Shown in pieces: positions 1-5,117 of a stretch of DNA of 5,127 nt. The notes below the pieces were generated by a model. That model did no database searches. It was not told the origin of the DNA and saw only the letters and a list, made by a program, of their open reading frames with translations. The position numbers and the translations under genes are program-made. The stretch comes from Chlamydiota bacterium (GTDB lineage: Bacteria > Chlamydiota > Chlamydiia > Chlamydiales > JAJFMB01): positions 1 through 5,127 of the forward strand of contig JAJFMB010000063.1 of the NCBI GenBank assembly GCA_021772355.1. Reading direction: 5' to 3'. How positions within the stretch are numbered: the stretch's first letter is position 1; every line of letters begins with the position of its first letter.

Positions 1-2
1 AT

Positions 3-617
3 CCCAACGTTTTCATAGGCATCTATCCGGGATTGGGCTTACTTTATGTGCGACTCGTCAGTGATAACCCGGCAGCCCTTCATACTGTCGAACAAAAAAT
101 TCGGCAGCAGTATCACGGTCATGTTTTTGACTCTCCAACAGGAGAAATTGTCGAATCTGTTCACGAACTCCTATGTAGCAAGCAACTCACCCTTAGTACA
201 GCAGAGTCGTGTACGGGTGGACACATTGCCGCACGTCTCACGGAAATGGCCGGAGCTTCCCGATATTTTCTCGGATCGATTGTCTCCTATAGCAATAGCA
301 TGAAAAAAAATCCTCTCGGTGTCTCTGAGGACACTCTTCGAACTTATGGAGCAGTAAGCGAGGAAGTCGCATCCGAAATGGCTGCGAGCATGTTATCAAT
401 GACAGGCAGTGACTTTGCATTAGCTGTTTCAGGTATCGCAGGCCCTACAGGGGAAACTCCTGAAAAACCCGTTGGAACCGTCTGGTGCGCTTTAGCACAA
501 CAAGGGAAAAAACCCTACACCTGGCTCTTAAAGTCTCACGGAACGCGGGAGATGATCATCAATCACAGCGTCAATGATCTTCTTAGCGAACTCTATTTAC
601 GTATAAAATCAGATTAA
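3..617 (+). CDS. cinA: CinA, C-terminal part (nicotinamide-nucleotide amidohydrolase), 5'-truncated by window edge
   Basis: This is the 3' part of a CinA-family protein. The family's C-terminal domain (PncC) deamidates nicotinamide mononucleotide to nicotinate mononucleotide in the cytosolic pyridine-nucleotide cycle. The frame is open to the left edge and the visible residues start PNVFIGIYPGLGLLYVRL, which resembles the KH-like linker of full-length CinA. The gene therefore starts before base 1, and the TTG at 33 is only the first possible start codon in view. The amidohydrolase domain is complete: AESCTGG (codons 201-221, with the presumed catalytic Ser at 207-209), then GSIVSYSNSMKK, YGAVSEEVA, AVSGIAGPTG, TPEKPVGTV, and a TRE near the end. 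204 residues are visible. Full-length family members are about 400-430, so the N-terminal MoaB-like domain should lie outside the window. The next gene begins 21 bp downstream, probably in the same operon. Identification of the domain is secure; whether the N-terminal domain is intact cannot be seen. Confidence 0.95.
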   Translation, partial: PNVFIGIYPGLGLLYVRLVSDNPAALHTVEQKIRQQYHGHVFDSPTGEIVESVHELLCSKQLTLSTAESCTGGHIAARLTEMAGASRYFLGSIVSYSNSMKKNPLGVSEDTLRTYGAVSEEVASEMAASMLSMTGSDFALAVSGIAGPTGETPEKPVGTVWCALAQQGKKPYTWLLKSHGTREMIINHSVNDLLSELYLRIKSD

Positions 618-638
618 TATTTTAAAAAGCACTACACT

Positions 639-1463
639 ATGAATACATATGAACTTATCGACAGCGGAAACGGACAGAAATTTGAGCGTTTTGGCCCCTA
701 TACCCTTATTCGTCCCGCCTCGCAAGCTGTCTGGCTCCCTGCACTCTCCGACCAAGAATGGAAAAAAGCCAATGCTCTTTTTACCCGGGAAGAGGCAAGC
801 GGCTGGGTTAAAGAGATCAACACGAATAAAGAATGGACAGTAAAGGTCTCAGATATTGTCTTTAAGCTCAATCCAACAGACTTTGGACACTTAGGAATCT
901 TCCCTGAACAAAAACCCTTTTGGGAGTGGATTCAAAAAGTTACGAAACCCTCAATGAATATCCTCAATCTCTTCGCCTATTCCGGTGGCAGCACCCTGGC
1001 AGCGGCTAAGACCGGAGCACAAGTCACTCATCTAGATGCCTCCAAAGGCATGGTCACTTGGGCAAAAGAAAATGCCGACCTCAATCATCTTGAAAATGCC
1101 CCCATCCGTTGGATCGTGGATGACGCCCTCAAGTTTCTCAAGCGAGAGGTGCGTCGAGGCACCCGCTATGACGGCATTATTTTAGATCCTCCCTCTTTTG
1201 GTCGTGGAGCTAAAGGGGAAGTGTTCAAAATAGAAGAACATCTCCCTCCGCTTTTATCTCTTTGCCGCGAACTTCTTACACCAAATCCCGCTTACATCCT
1301 ACTCTCATGCCACACACCCGGATACACCCCTACAACTCTCCATCACCTTCTCTCTCAAACAACTGAGGGACTCAAAGGCTCGCTGGACTGCGGTGAAATG
1401 CTTCTGACAGGACAAAATCTCTCTCTCCCTAGTGGAACTTTCTCGCGCTGGAGCGCCGCATGA
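639..1463 (+). CDS. Class I SAM-dependent methyltransferase, RlmI/RlmK-like (probable rRNA methyltransferase)
   Basis: This 274-residue cytosolic protein has a Rossmann-type methyltransferase domain like the C-terminal part of RlmI and RlmK. The N-terminal ~85 residues contain ERFGPYTLIRP (16-26), a small substrate-side module. HLGIFPEQ (84-91) leads into SAM motif I, ILNLFAYSGGST (108-119). D133 in VTHLDAS is the likely ribose-binding acid and the DD at 161-162 the likely adenine contact. DPPSFGRG (183-190) is the motif IV catalytic loop. No PUA domain precedes it, unlike RlmI, so it is a shorter family member. C225 in LLSCHTPG sits near the place of the conserved Cys motif of RlmI-type m5C enzymes. 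This hints at cytosine-5 chemistry, but m7G or another product is equally possible. The ATG at 639 has only a weak A-rich upstream region (AAAAAG at 625-630) rather than a clear Shine-Dalgarno. Its TGA overlaps the start of the next gene. The fold is certain; the RNA substrate is inference. Confidence 0.9.
   Translation: MNTYELIDSGNGQKFERFGPYTLIRPASQAVWLPALSDQEWKKANALFTREEASGWVKEINTNKEWTVKVSDIVFKLNPTDFGHLGIFPEQKPFWEWIQKVTKPSMNILNLFAYSGGSTLAAAKTGAQVTHLDASKGMVTWAKENADLNHLENAPIRWIVDDALKFLKREVRRGTRYDGIILDPPSFGRGAKGEVFKIEEHLPPLLSLCRELLTPNPAYILLSCHTPGYTPTTLHHLLSQTTEGLKGSLDCGEMLLTGQNLSLPSGTFSRWSAA
1450..1463 (+). promoter_or_regulatory. Ribosome binding site and ATGA stop/start overlap
   Basis: GGAG (1450-1453) precedes the ATG at 1460 by 6 bp, and the same ATGA holds the TGA of the upstream methyltransferase. 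A classical arrangement for coupled translation of two genes on one mRNA. Confidence 0.7.
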
Positions 1464-2254
1464 TCACTAGCCTGCAAAACCCCAAAGTAAAAGATACCGT
1501 ACGTCTGCGCGATCGCAACAAACGGGATCGTGCCGGCCTTTTTCTCATCGAGGGATACCGTGAATTACTCCGCGCCGTCGATGCCGGCCGCACAATTGAA
1601 ATGCTCTTTACTTGCGAAGACCTTTTCCTTGGCACAAACGAACACTCTCTGATTGAACGCGCAACAAACAGTGATACAGAACTCTATCCTTGTGCCGAAA
1701 ACGTCTTTCGCAAAATGTCGTATCGGGACCGTCCTGATGGTTTGCTCGCCGTTGCCAAGCAACACCACCTCTCTCTTCAAGACCTTACTTTCAAAAATAA
1801 AAACCCCTTTATCGTGATCGCTGAAGCGATAGAAAAACCGGGCAATCTAGGAACTATCTTGCGCTCCTCAGACGCTGCCGGTGTCGATGCCCTTATTGTT
1901 TGCGACCGCTGCACCGATATCCATAACCCAAACGTCGTACGCGCTAGTGTTGGCACGCTTTTCACAGTGCCCATCATTGAAGCTGAAAGCAAAGAAACAC
2001 TACAGTGGTTAAAACAGCAGGGGATCAAGATCGCGGCCGCCACACCGGAAGCAAAAGCAGTTTATACAGAAGTTGACATGACAGGTCCCGTCGCTATTGC
2101 TGTCGGCACAGAGCAACTAGGACTTTCTGACCTCTGGATGAAAGAAGCAGACATCCAAGTGAGCATTCCCATGCTCGGCACTGCTGACTCCCTCAACGTC
2201 GCAACCGCAACAACCTTGCTTCTTTACGAAACCGTCCGCCAGCGCCATGCTTGA
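1460..2254 (+). CDS. SpoU/TrmH-family RNA 2'-O-ribose methyltransferase
   Basis: This 264-residue enzyme transfers a methyl group from SAM to a ribose 2'-OH in rRNA or tRNA. Residues 1-100 form the small RNA-substrate-binding domain typical of the family, opening MITSLQNPKVK with FLIEGYREL at 28-37. The SPOUT trefoil-knot domain follows. Motif 1 is N129-L-G-T-I-L-R135, motif 2 is VGTEQLGL (215-222), and motif 3 is IPMLGTADSLNVATA (236-250). The Asn129, Arg135, Glu218 and Asn246 landmarks expected of an active enzyme are all present. The length matches RlmB- and TsnR-like members, so 23S rRNA is a likely target, but the sequence does not separate rRNA from tRNA specificity. GGAG at 1450-1453 lies 6 bp before the ATG and decides the start. 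The ATG overlaps the previous stop as ATGA, which points to translational coupling. The gene in turn overlaps the next one by 8 bp. Confidence 0.94.
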   Translation: MITSLQNPKVKDTVRLRDRNKRDRAGLFLIEGYRELLRAVDAGRTIEMLFTCEDLFLGTNEHSLIERATNSDTELYPCAENVFRKMSYRDRPDGLLAVAKQHHLSLQDLTFKNKNPFIVIAEAIEKPGNLGTILRSSDAAGVDALIVCDRCTDIHNPNVVRASVGTLFTVPIIEAESKETLQWLKQQGIKIAAATPEAKAVYTEVDMTGPVAIAVGTEQLGLSDLWMKEADIQVSIPMLGTADSLNVATATTLLLYETVRQRHA

Positions 2255-2897
2255 TATTCTTTACGAAGACAATCATCTACTCGTGCTCAACAAACCTGCC
2301 GGACTCTCTACTCAACCCTCAGAACACCATCAAAATAGCCTCGAAACAGAAGCAAAACTATGGATCAAAGAAACCACCCACAAACCGGGCAATGTCTATC
2401 TACACGCTATTCACCGGCTAGATCGCCCTGTCAGTGGTATCGTCGTTTTTGCCCGAACAAGTAAAGCGCTCTCTCGTTTGAATGAATCCCTGAGACAAAA
2501 AAAAGCCCACAAAACCTATCTTGCTCTAGTTGAAGGATCACCATCCCCTAGCGGCGTCCTAGAACACCACCTCATCCACGACTCTCACCGCGCCCGTATC
2601 GTCACCCAAGACCACTCTGAAGCCAAAATTGCCCGCCTAAGTTACCGCGTCATAGAAAAAAAACTTCACGCTCTCGTAGAGATTACCCTCGACACCGGCC
2701 GCTACCACCAAATCCGCGTTCAATTTTCCGCCATCGGCTGCCCCATCCTCGGCGACCACAAATACGGCAGCAAACACCCTTGGCAAGCCCAGGGAATTGC
2801 CTTGCACCATCACAAGCTCACACTCCCCCATCCCATCACCAAAGAAGAGCTTACCTTCGAGGCCCCAATGCCTCCATCATTTACCAAAGCTACCTAA
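2247..2897 (+). CDS. RluA-family pseudouridine synthase (short, no S4 domain)
   Basis: This enzyme isomerises specific uridines in rRNA or tRNA to pseudouridine. It has 216 residues, close to the size of E. coli RluA and lacking the N-terminal S4 domain of RluC/RluD. It opens with ILYEDNHLLVLNKPAGLSTQP (4-24, partly the substrate-side strand). The catalytic motif is HRLDRPVSG (56-64) with the nucleophile Asp59. Later family blocks are KTYLALVEG (89-97), DTGRYHQIRVQ (149-159), GDHKYG (169-174) and IALHHHKLTLPHP (184-196). Two positions differ from the commonest consensus: PVSG replaces xTSG, and RVQ replaces RVH. From memory, both substitutions occur together in a subgroup well known in Bacteroidetes, so the enzyme is probably active. 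No Shine-Dalgarno is visible; the ATG lies inside the previous gene, 8 bp before that gene's end, suggesting re-initiation by terminating ribosomes. The coding strand is rich in C (26 C against 10 G in 2701-2760). The target nucleotide is unknown. Confidence 0.93.
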   Translation: MLDILYEDNHLLVLNKPAGLSTQPSEHHQNSLETEAKLWIKETTHKPGNVYLHAIHRLDRPVSGIVVFARTSKALSRLNESLRQKKAHKTYLALVEGSPSPSGVLEHHLIHDSHRARIVTQDHSEAKIARLSYRVIEKKLHALVEITLDTGRYHQIRVQFSAIGCPILGDHKYGSKHPWQAQGIALHHHKLTLPHPITKEELTFEAPMPPSFTKAT

Positions 2898-3078
2898 TGG
2901 TAACTCGGGAGAAAGACACGGTCCCCCTAGAGCCAAAAAAAAATAACTCTGATCAAAAGGGAAAAACACGCAAATACCTCTGTTTTCATTCTGCTACTAA
3001 TCACGCAATTTTTAATAGAGGCATAAAAAAAAGGGAAATGATCTCTCATTTCCCCTAACAAAGAATTTCCTGTTGAGA
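2898..3078. other. Convergent intergenic region, 181 bp
   Basis: It lies between the TAA of the pseudouridine synthase and the TAA of the minus-strand gene. Besides the minus-strand terminator it holds a short C run (2922-2927 area) and nine consecutive A residues (2935-2943). I see no plus-strand hairpin followed by a T tract, no tRNA-like structure and no credible small gene. Confidence 0.7.
3025..3054 (-). terminator. Intrinsic (Rho-independent) terminator of the minus-strand gene
   Basis: Read on the minus strand, a perfect 9-bp stem GGGAAATGA / TCATTTCCC with a 4-base loop GAGA (3054 down to 3033) runs straight into eight T residues (3032 down to 3025). The stem begins 24 bp after the TAA of the 661-residue gene at 3079-3081. 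On the plus strand the hairpin is not followed by a T tract, so it should end only minus-strand transcription and would not stop the convergent operon. Confidence 0.88.
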
Positions 3079-5064
3079 TTACATAAATGCTATTGGCATT
3101 TGACCAATCGCCCAACTCTTTAATTCTTGCACAGGGGCAAGTATCCTACCCGCAACTGCAGCAAAAATATTATTTTTTATAGTATCAATCCTAAGTAAAT
3201 AGGGTAGTACATTTACTGGGCGTGGTCTTTTACCTAGTCGTCTTAGTGCTAGGGCCATATCATCAACTGCACTGTTGCCTTTTCCAGTATTAGATGCTTG
3301 AGTCGAAGTAGATTCAGAACTCGCAAAACGAACTTCTCGAACTAAAGATTGAGAATCCGAGGGTGTTGCATTCCCACCTGTTTTTGGAACCGACACTTGA
3401 GCCTTTATCTTTACATCTCCTGCAGGTTTGCCAAGCTGGGCATTGGTGCGGTCAAATTTATTTCTATTTAGTGTGCTGAATCTATTATGACTAGTGCCAG
3501 AATGTGGAAATTCAGGGGCATATGTGTGATTATTGTTTGCCTGTTGTTTGGTTCTAGTTTTTTTTGCCTTCTTAGCGGTAGAGGATGTTAATGTTTCTCC
3601 GGCTAGCAACCCATCTGCTAATCTATGAGTTTCTCTTAGAAATTGATCTGCTTTTAATTCTGCAATGTTTTGTTTTTGCTGATGCTCGCTTAACAATCTT
3701 TCTTGTTTTGGATATTCTATAGGTAATTCACTGAATCTATTGTAACTAGTGCCAGAATGTGGAAATTCAGGGGCATAAGTACCATCCATTTTAGCTGAAG
3801 GTTTTTCTGTAGTTTGCAGTTGAGCTGCTTCATTACCATCTACTAACCCTTGCGCCAATTTTTGTGTTTCACTTAAAAATTGCTTCGCTTTTCTTTCTGT
3901 AACTTCGCGCTTTCGTTCATACACACTATACAATTCTGCTTGACTCTTTGAAGTAGCTCTAACAATTGTTTTAGGTTGAGCACATTGGATCGCACCTTGC
4001 GAAACTTGATCAATCGCAGCATTTTCCGAATGTACTTCCGGAGATCCCTCAGAAAAAACCTTGTCATCACTATAATTAGACGATGTACTCCCTGGATGAA
4101 CAAAAGACTCAACCAGTCTTGGAGTACTTCCATTATAATCCAATTCGTCAACTTGGGGCTTTGAAAAACCGTCATCGCTTCCATTGCTACTTTGCTTAGG
4201 CGAAAGAAGAGTAACATGATCTACTTTGTCTGCCTCTAATGGACTAGAGCTTGGGTCTTCATGGTCAAAACCCTCTTTTCTCTGAGAATTATTTTGATCG
4301 TATTTACTTCCTTCATCATCAGAGGCAATAGATGTTGAAACCCATTGACCATTGAGATAGTAGTGCACTGGTCCTTCAACATCGAAAGCTGGCTCTTTTC
4401 GTGGGAAGTATGTACTTTGTGGTTTTCCAGAATTGATAGGACGCTCAACACTGTCAGCTACATTGATTGGTCTTTCATCGCTATGATAAATAAATGAGTT
4501 CTTAATCTCATTCCTAAAACCATCGTATTTAGGGTTGTGTTGGAATTTTCTAGAAGAGGGCGCCACTGTTTCCTGGGCAGTTCTACCATGATACAGGGAA
4601 TCCAAAATATCTTGACGCTCGCCATCGTATTTAGGGTTGTGGCGAAATCTATCTCTATCTTTTGGTTCCGGCATCGCTTTGTTGTTATTAACACAAGAAT
4701 TTTTTGGAGGTTTCTTCTCTGTTGTCGGTTGCGCAACTGCTATTACAGATTGATCGGAAGAATCAGAGCTAACTGGACCTCTAGGTGGTTGCTGCTCAGT
4801 TTCTGGATGTTGTGGTTGTGCAACCACTGGCTTTACTTCTTTTTGCTCGAAGGCTTTTTGCATCGCTTTTCCAATAGCATAGGGAACTAAGCCAAAGATT
4901 ACCGCTAGTGCTGCACCAATGATTTTAATGGATCCCAACGCGATGTCTTGTACTTTGCGACAATCTTTCATTAATGAAAGGCCAACATTGAATTGCTTTT
5001 GACCCCAAAGTAAGGGTTTTTGCAAATCATTACCAAATTTGCAAACATTATTTTTAATATCCAT
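3079..5064 (-). CDS. Large repeat-containing protein of unknown function, effector- or surface-protein-like
   Basis: I do not recognise this 661-residue protein. Residues 1-40 are polar/amphipathic. One hydrophobic segment follows at about 42-65 (IIGAALAVIFGLVPYAI core), flanked by KAMQKAFEQK, so there is no classical Sec signal peptide. Residues ~75-600 are rich in Ser, Asn, Gln, Pro and charge and look disordered, apart from one aromatic patch (VHYYLNGQW, 233-241) and two amphipathic helices (~378-408, ~456-489). Motifs recur: VAQP..TE..PP (81-95, 110-121), F.HNPKYDG (140-148, 174-182), ERPIN (197, 207), SSN.SDD..FS (292, 328), helix QFL.ET..LA.GL (395, 474) and TYAPEFPHSGTS.NRFS (429, 514). 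The C-terminus (620-661) is hydrophobic/amphipathic. ATG at 5064 is chosen because TAAGG lies 9 bp upstream and an in-frame stop sits at 5089-5091. It is AT-richer than the operon (23/60 GC in 3481-3540, against 36/60 in 2701-2760). A secreted host-interaction protein is a reasonable inference; an envelope-anchored structural protein is the alternative. Confidence 0.85.
   Translation of the reverse strand: MDIKNNVCKFGNDLQKPLLWGQKQFNVGLSLMKDCRKVQDIALGSIKIIGAALAVIFGLVPYAIGKAMQKAFEQKEVKPVVAQPQHPETEQQPPRGPVSSDSSDQSVIAVAQPTTEKKPPKNSCVNNNKAMPEPKDRDRFRHNPKYDGERQDILDSLYHGRTAQETVAPSSRKFQHNPKYDGFRNEIKNSFIYHSDERPINVADSVERPINSGKPQSTYFPRKEPAFDVEGPVHYYLNGQWVSTSIASDDEGSKYDQNNSQRKEGFDHEDPSSSPLEADKVDHVTLLSPKQSSNGSDDGFSKPQVDELDYNGSTPRLVESFVHPGSTSSNYSDDKVFSEGSPEVHSENAAIDQVSQGAIQCAQPKTIVRATSKSQAELYSVYERKREVTERKAKQFLSETQKLAQGLVDGNEAAQLQTTEKPSAKMDGTYAPEFPHSGTSYNRFSELPIEYPKQERLLSEHQQKQNIAELKADQFLRETHRLADGLLAGETLTSSTAKKAKKTRTKQQANNNHTYAPEFPHSGTSHNRFSTLNRNKFDRTNAQLGKPAGDVKIKAQVSVPKTGGNATPSDSQSLVREVRFASSESTSTQASNTGKGNSAVDDMALALRRLGKRPRPVNVLPYLLRIDTIKNNIFAAVAGRILAPVQELKSWAIGQMPIAFM
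3476..3522. repeat. 47-bp near-identical DNA repeat, copy nearest the gene's 3' end
   Basis: Matches 3731-3777 at 45 of 47 positions, with an exact 33-bp block at 3490-3522. It encodes most of TYAPEFPHSGTS.NRFS at residues 514-530. The two mismatches fall next to the variable residue (His here, Tyr in the other copy). Confidence 0.95.
3731..3777. repeat. 47-bp near-identical DNA repeat, partner copy
   Basis: Partner of 3476-3522, offset by 255 bp (85 codons), with the exact block at 3745-3777. It encodes the motif at residues 429-445. Confidence 0.95.
4051..4191 (-). repeat. Ser/Asp motif SSN.SDD..FS, two copies
   Basis: Residues 292-301 (SSNGSDDGFS) and 328-338 (SSNYSDDKVFS) share SSN.SDD and a trailing FS. 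A third, weaker S..SDD is at 245-250 (SIASDD). Serine next to acidic residues resembles casein-kinase-2-type sites; this is only a pattern match. Confidence 0.55.
4432..4476 (-). repeat. ERPIN pentapeptide repeated 10 residues apart
   Basis: ERPIN occurs at residues 197-201 and 207-211. The Glu, Arg and Pro codons differ between copies, so the identity is kept at protein level rather than by recent DNA copying. Confidence 0.7.
4483..4650 (-). repeat. Two-copy F.HNPKYDG.R..I..S..YH motif
   Basis: Copy 1 is at residues 139-159 (4588-4650) and copy 2 at residues 173-194 (4483-4548), 34 codons apart. The core NPKYDG plus flanks is encoded by an exact 20-bp DNA repeat at 4520-4539 and 4622-4641. 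The surrounding codons differ. Confidence 0.9.
4702..4824 (-). repeat. Two-copy VAQP..TE..PP proline-rich motif
   Basis: Residues 81-95 (VAQPQHPETEQQPPR) and 110-121 (VAQPTTEKKPPK) share V-A-Q-P, T-E and P-P followed by a basic residue. The first copy has three extra residues. They lie just after the hydrophobic segment. Confidence 0.65.
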
Positions 5065-5073
5065 AACATTAAA

Positions 5074-5078
5074 CCTTA
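5074..5078 (-). promoter_or_regulatory. Ribosome binding site of the 661-residue gene
   Basis: TAAGG on the minus strand, with 9 bp between its last G (5074) and the ATG at 5064. It is the only purine-rich element in an otherwise AT-only leader and supports the chosen start. Confidence 0.6.
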
Positions 5079-5080
5079 TA

Positions 5081-5117
5081 ATAATTAATTATAGAAAGAA
5101 TTATATATTAATTAATA
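5081..5117. repeat. Two 12-bp AT-only palindromes flanking the -10 region
   Basis: TATTAATTAATA (5106-5117) and ATAATTAATTAT (5081-5092) are both perfect palindromes and share ATTAATTA. Their centres are 25 bp apart and they bracket the TATAAT at 5100-5105. This could be an operator pair, but low sequence complexity makes chance a serious explanation. Confidence 0.3.

Larger units (their letters stand above)
3469..3930 (-). repeat. Tandem two-copy protein module (helix plus TYAPEFPHSGTS motif)
   Basis: Copy 1 covers residues ~379-447 (3724-3930) and copy 2 residues ~458-532 (3469-3693). Each has an amphipathic helix with QFL.ET..LA.GL..G, a variable polar linker, then TYAPEFPHSGTS.NRFS.L. 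The linker of copy 2 is 6 residues longer and carries the basic stretch KKAKKTRTK. The helical halves are offset by 79 residues and the C-terminal motifs by 85. Confidence 0.9.

Noticed and set aside
33..617. TTG at 33 as the true start of the first gene
   Set aside because: The frame is open to the left edge, and the residues before it (PNVFIGIYPG) resemble the linker of full-length CinA. The gene is simply cut by the window.
2935..2943. Nine-A run as a phase-variation tract
   Set aside because: It lies between two convergent stop codons, so slippage would not change a reading frame or a promoter that I can see.
3033..3054. The hairpin as a bidirectional terminator for the operon too
   Set aside because: On the plus strand the stem is followed by CTAACAAAG, with no T tract.
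2780..3058. 92-residue plus-strand open frame crossing the end of the pseudouridine synthase gene
   Set aside because: Its first third is an out-of-frame shadow of the real gene, and the rest runs through the intergenic A tract and the terminator hairpin. No family features are visible.
3873..4217. 114-residue minus-strand frame inside the 661-residue gene
   Set aside because: Alternative frame of the same strand with no domain or recognisable start context. The main frame is 661 codons with a ribosome binding site, and its repeats are coherent in that frame.
3469..4650. CRISPR array or mobile-element repeats
   Set aside because: Repeats are few, differ in sequence and spacing, stay in frame (multiples of 3) and encode protein motifs. 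No terminal inverted repeats or transposase are present.
4537..4890. 117-residue plus-strand frame antisense to the 661-residue gene
   Set aside because: Its Phe/Trp/Arg/Cys-rich composition is typical of an antisense shadow of Gln/Lys/Ser/Pro codons. No supporting features.
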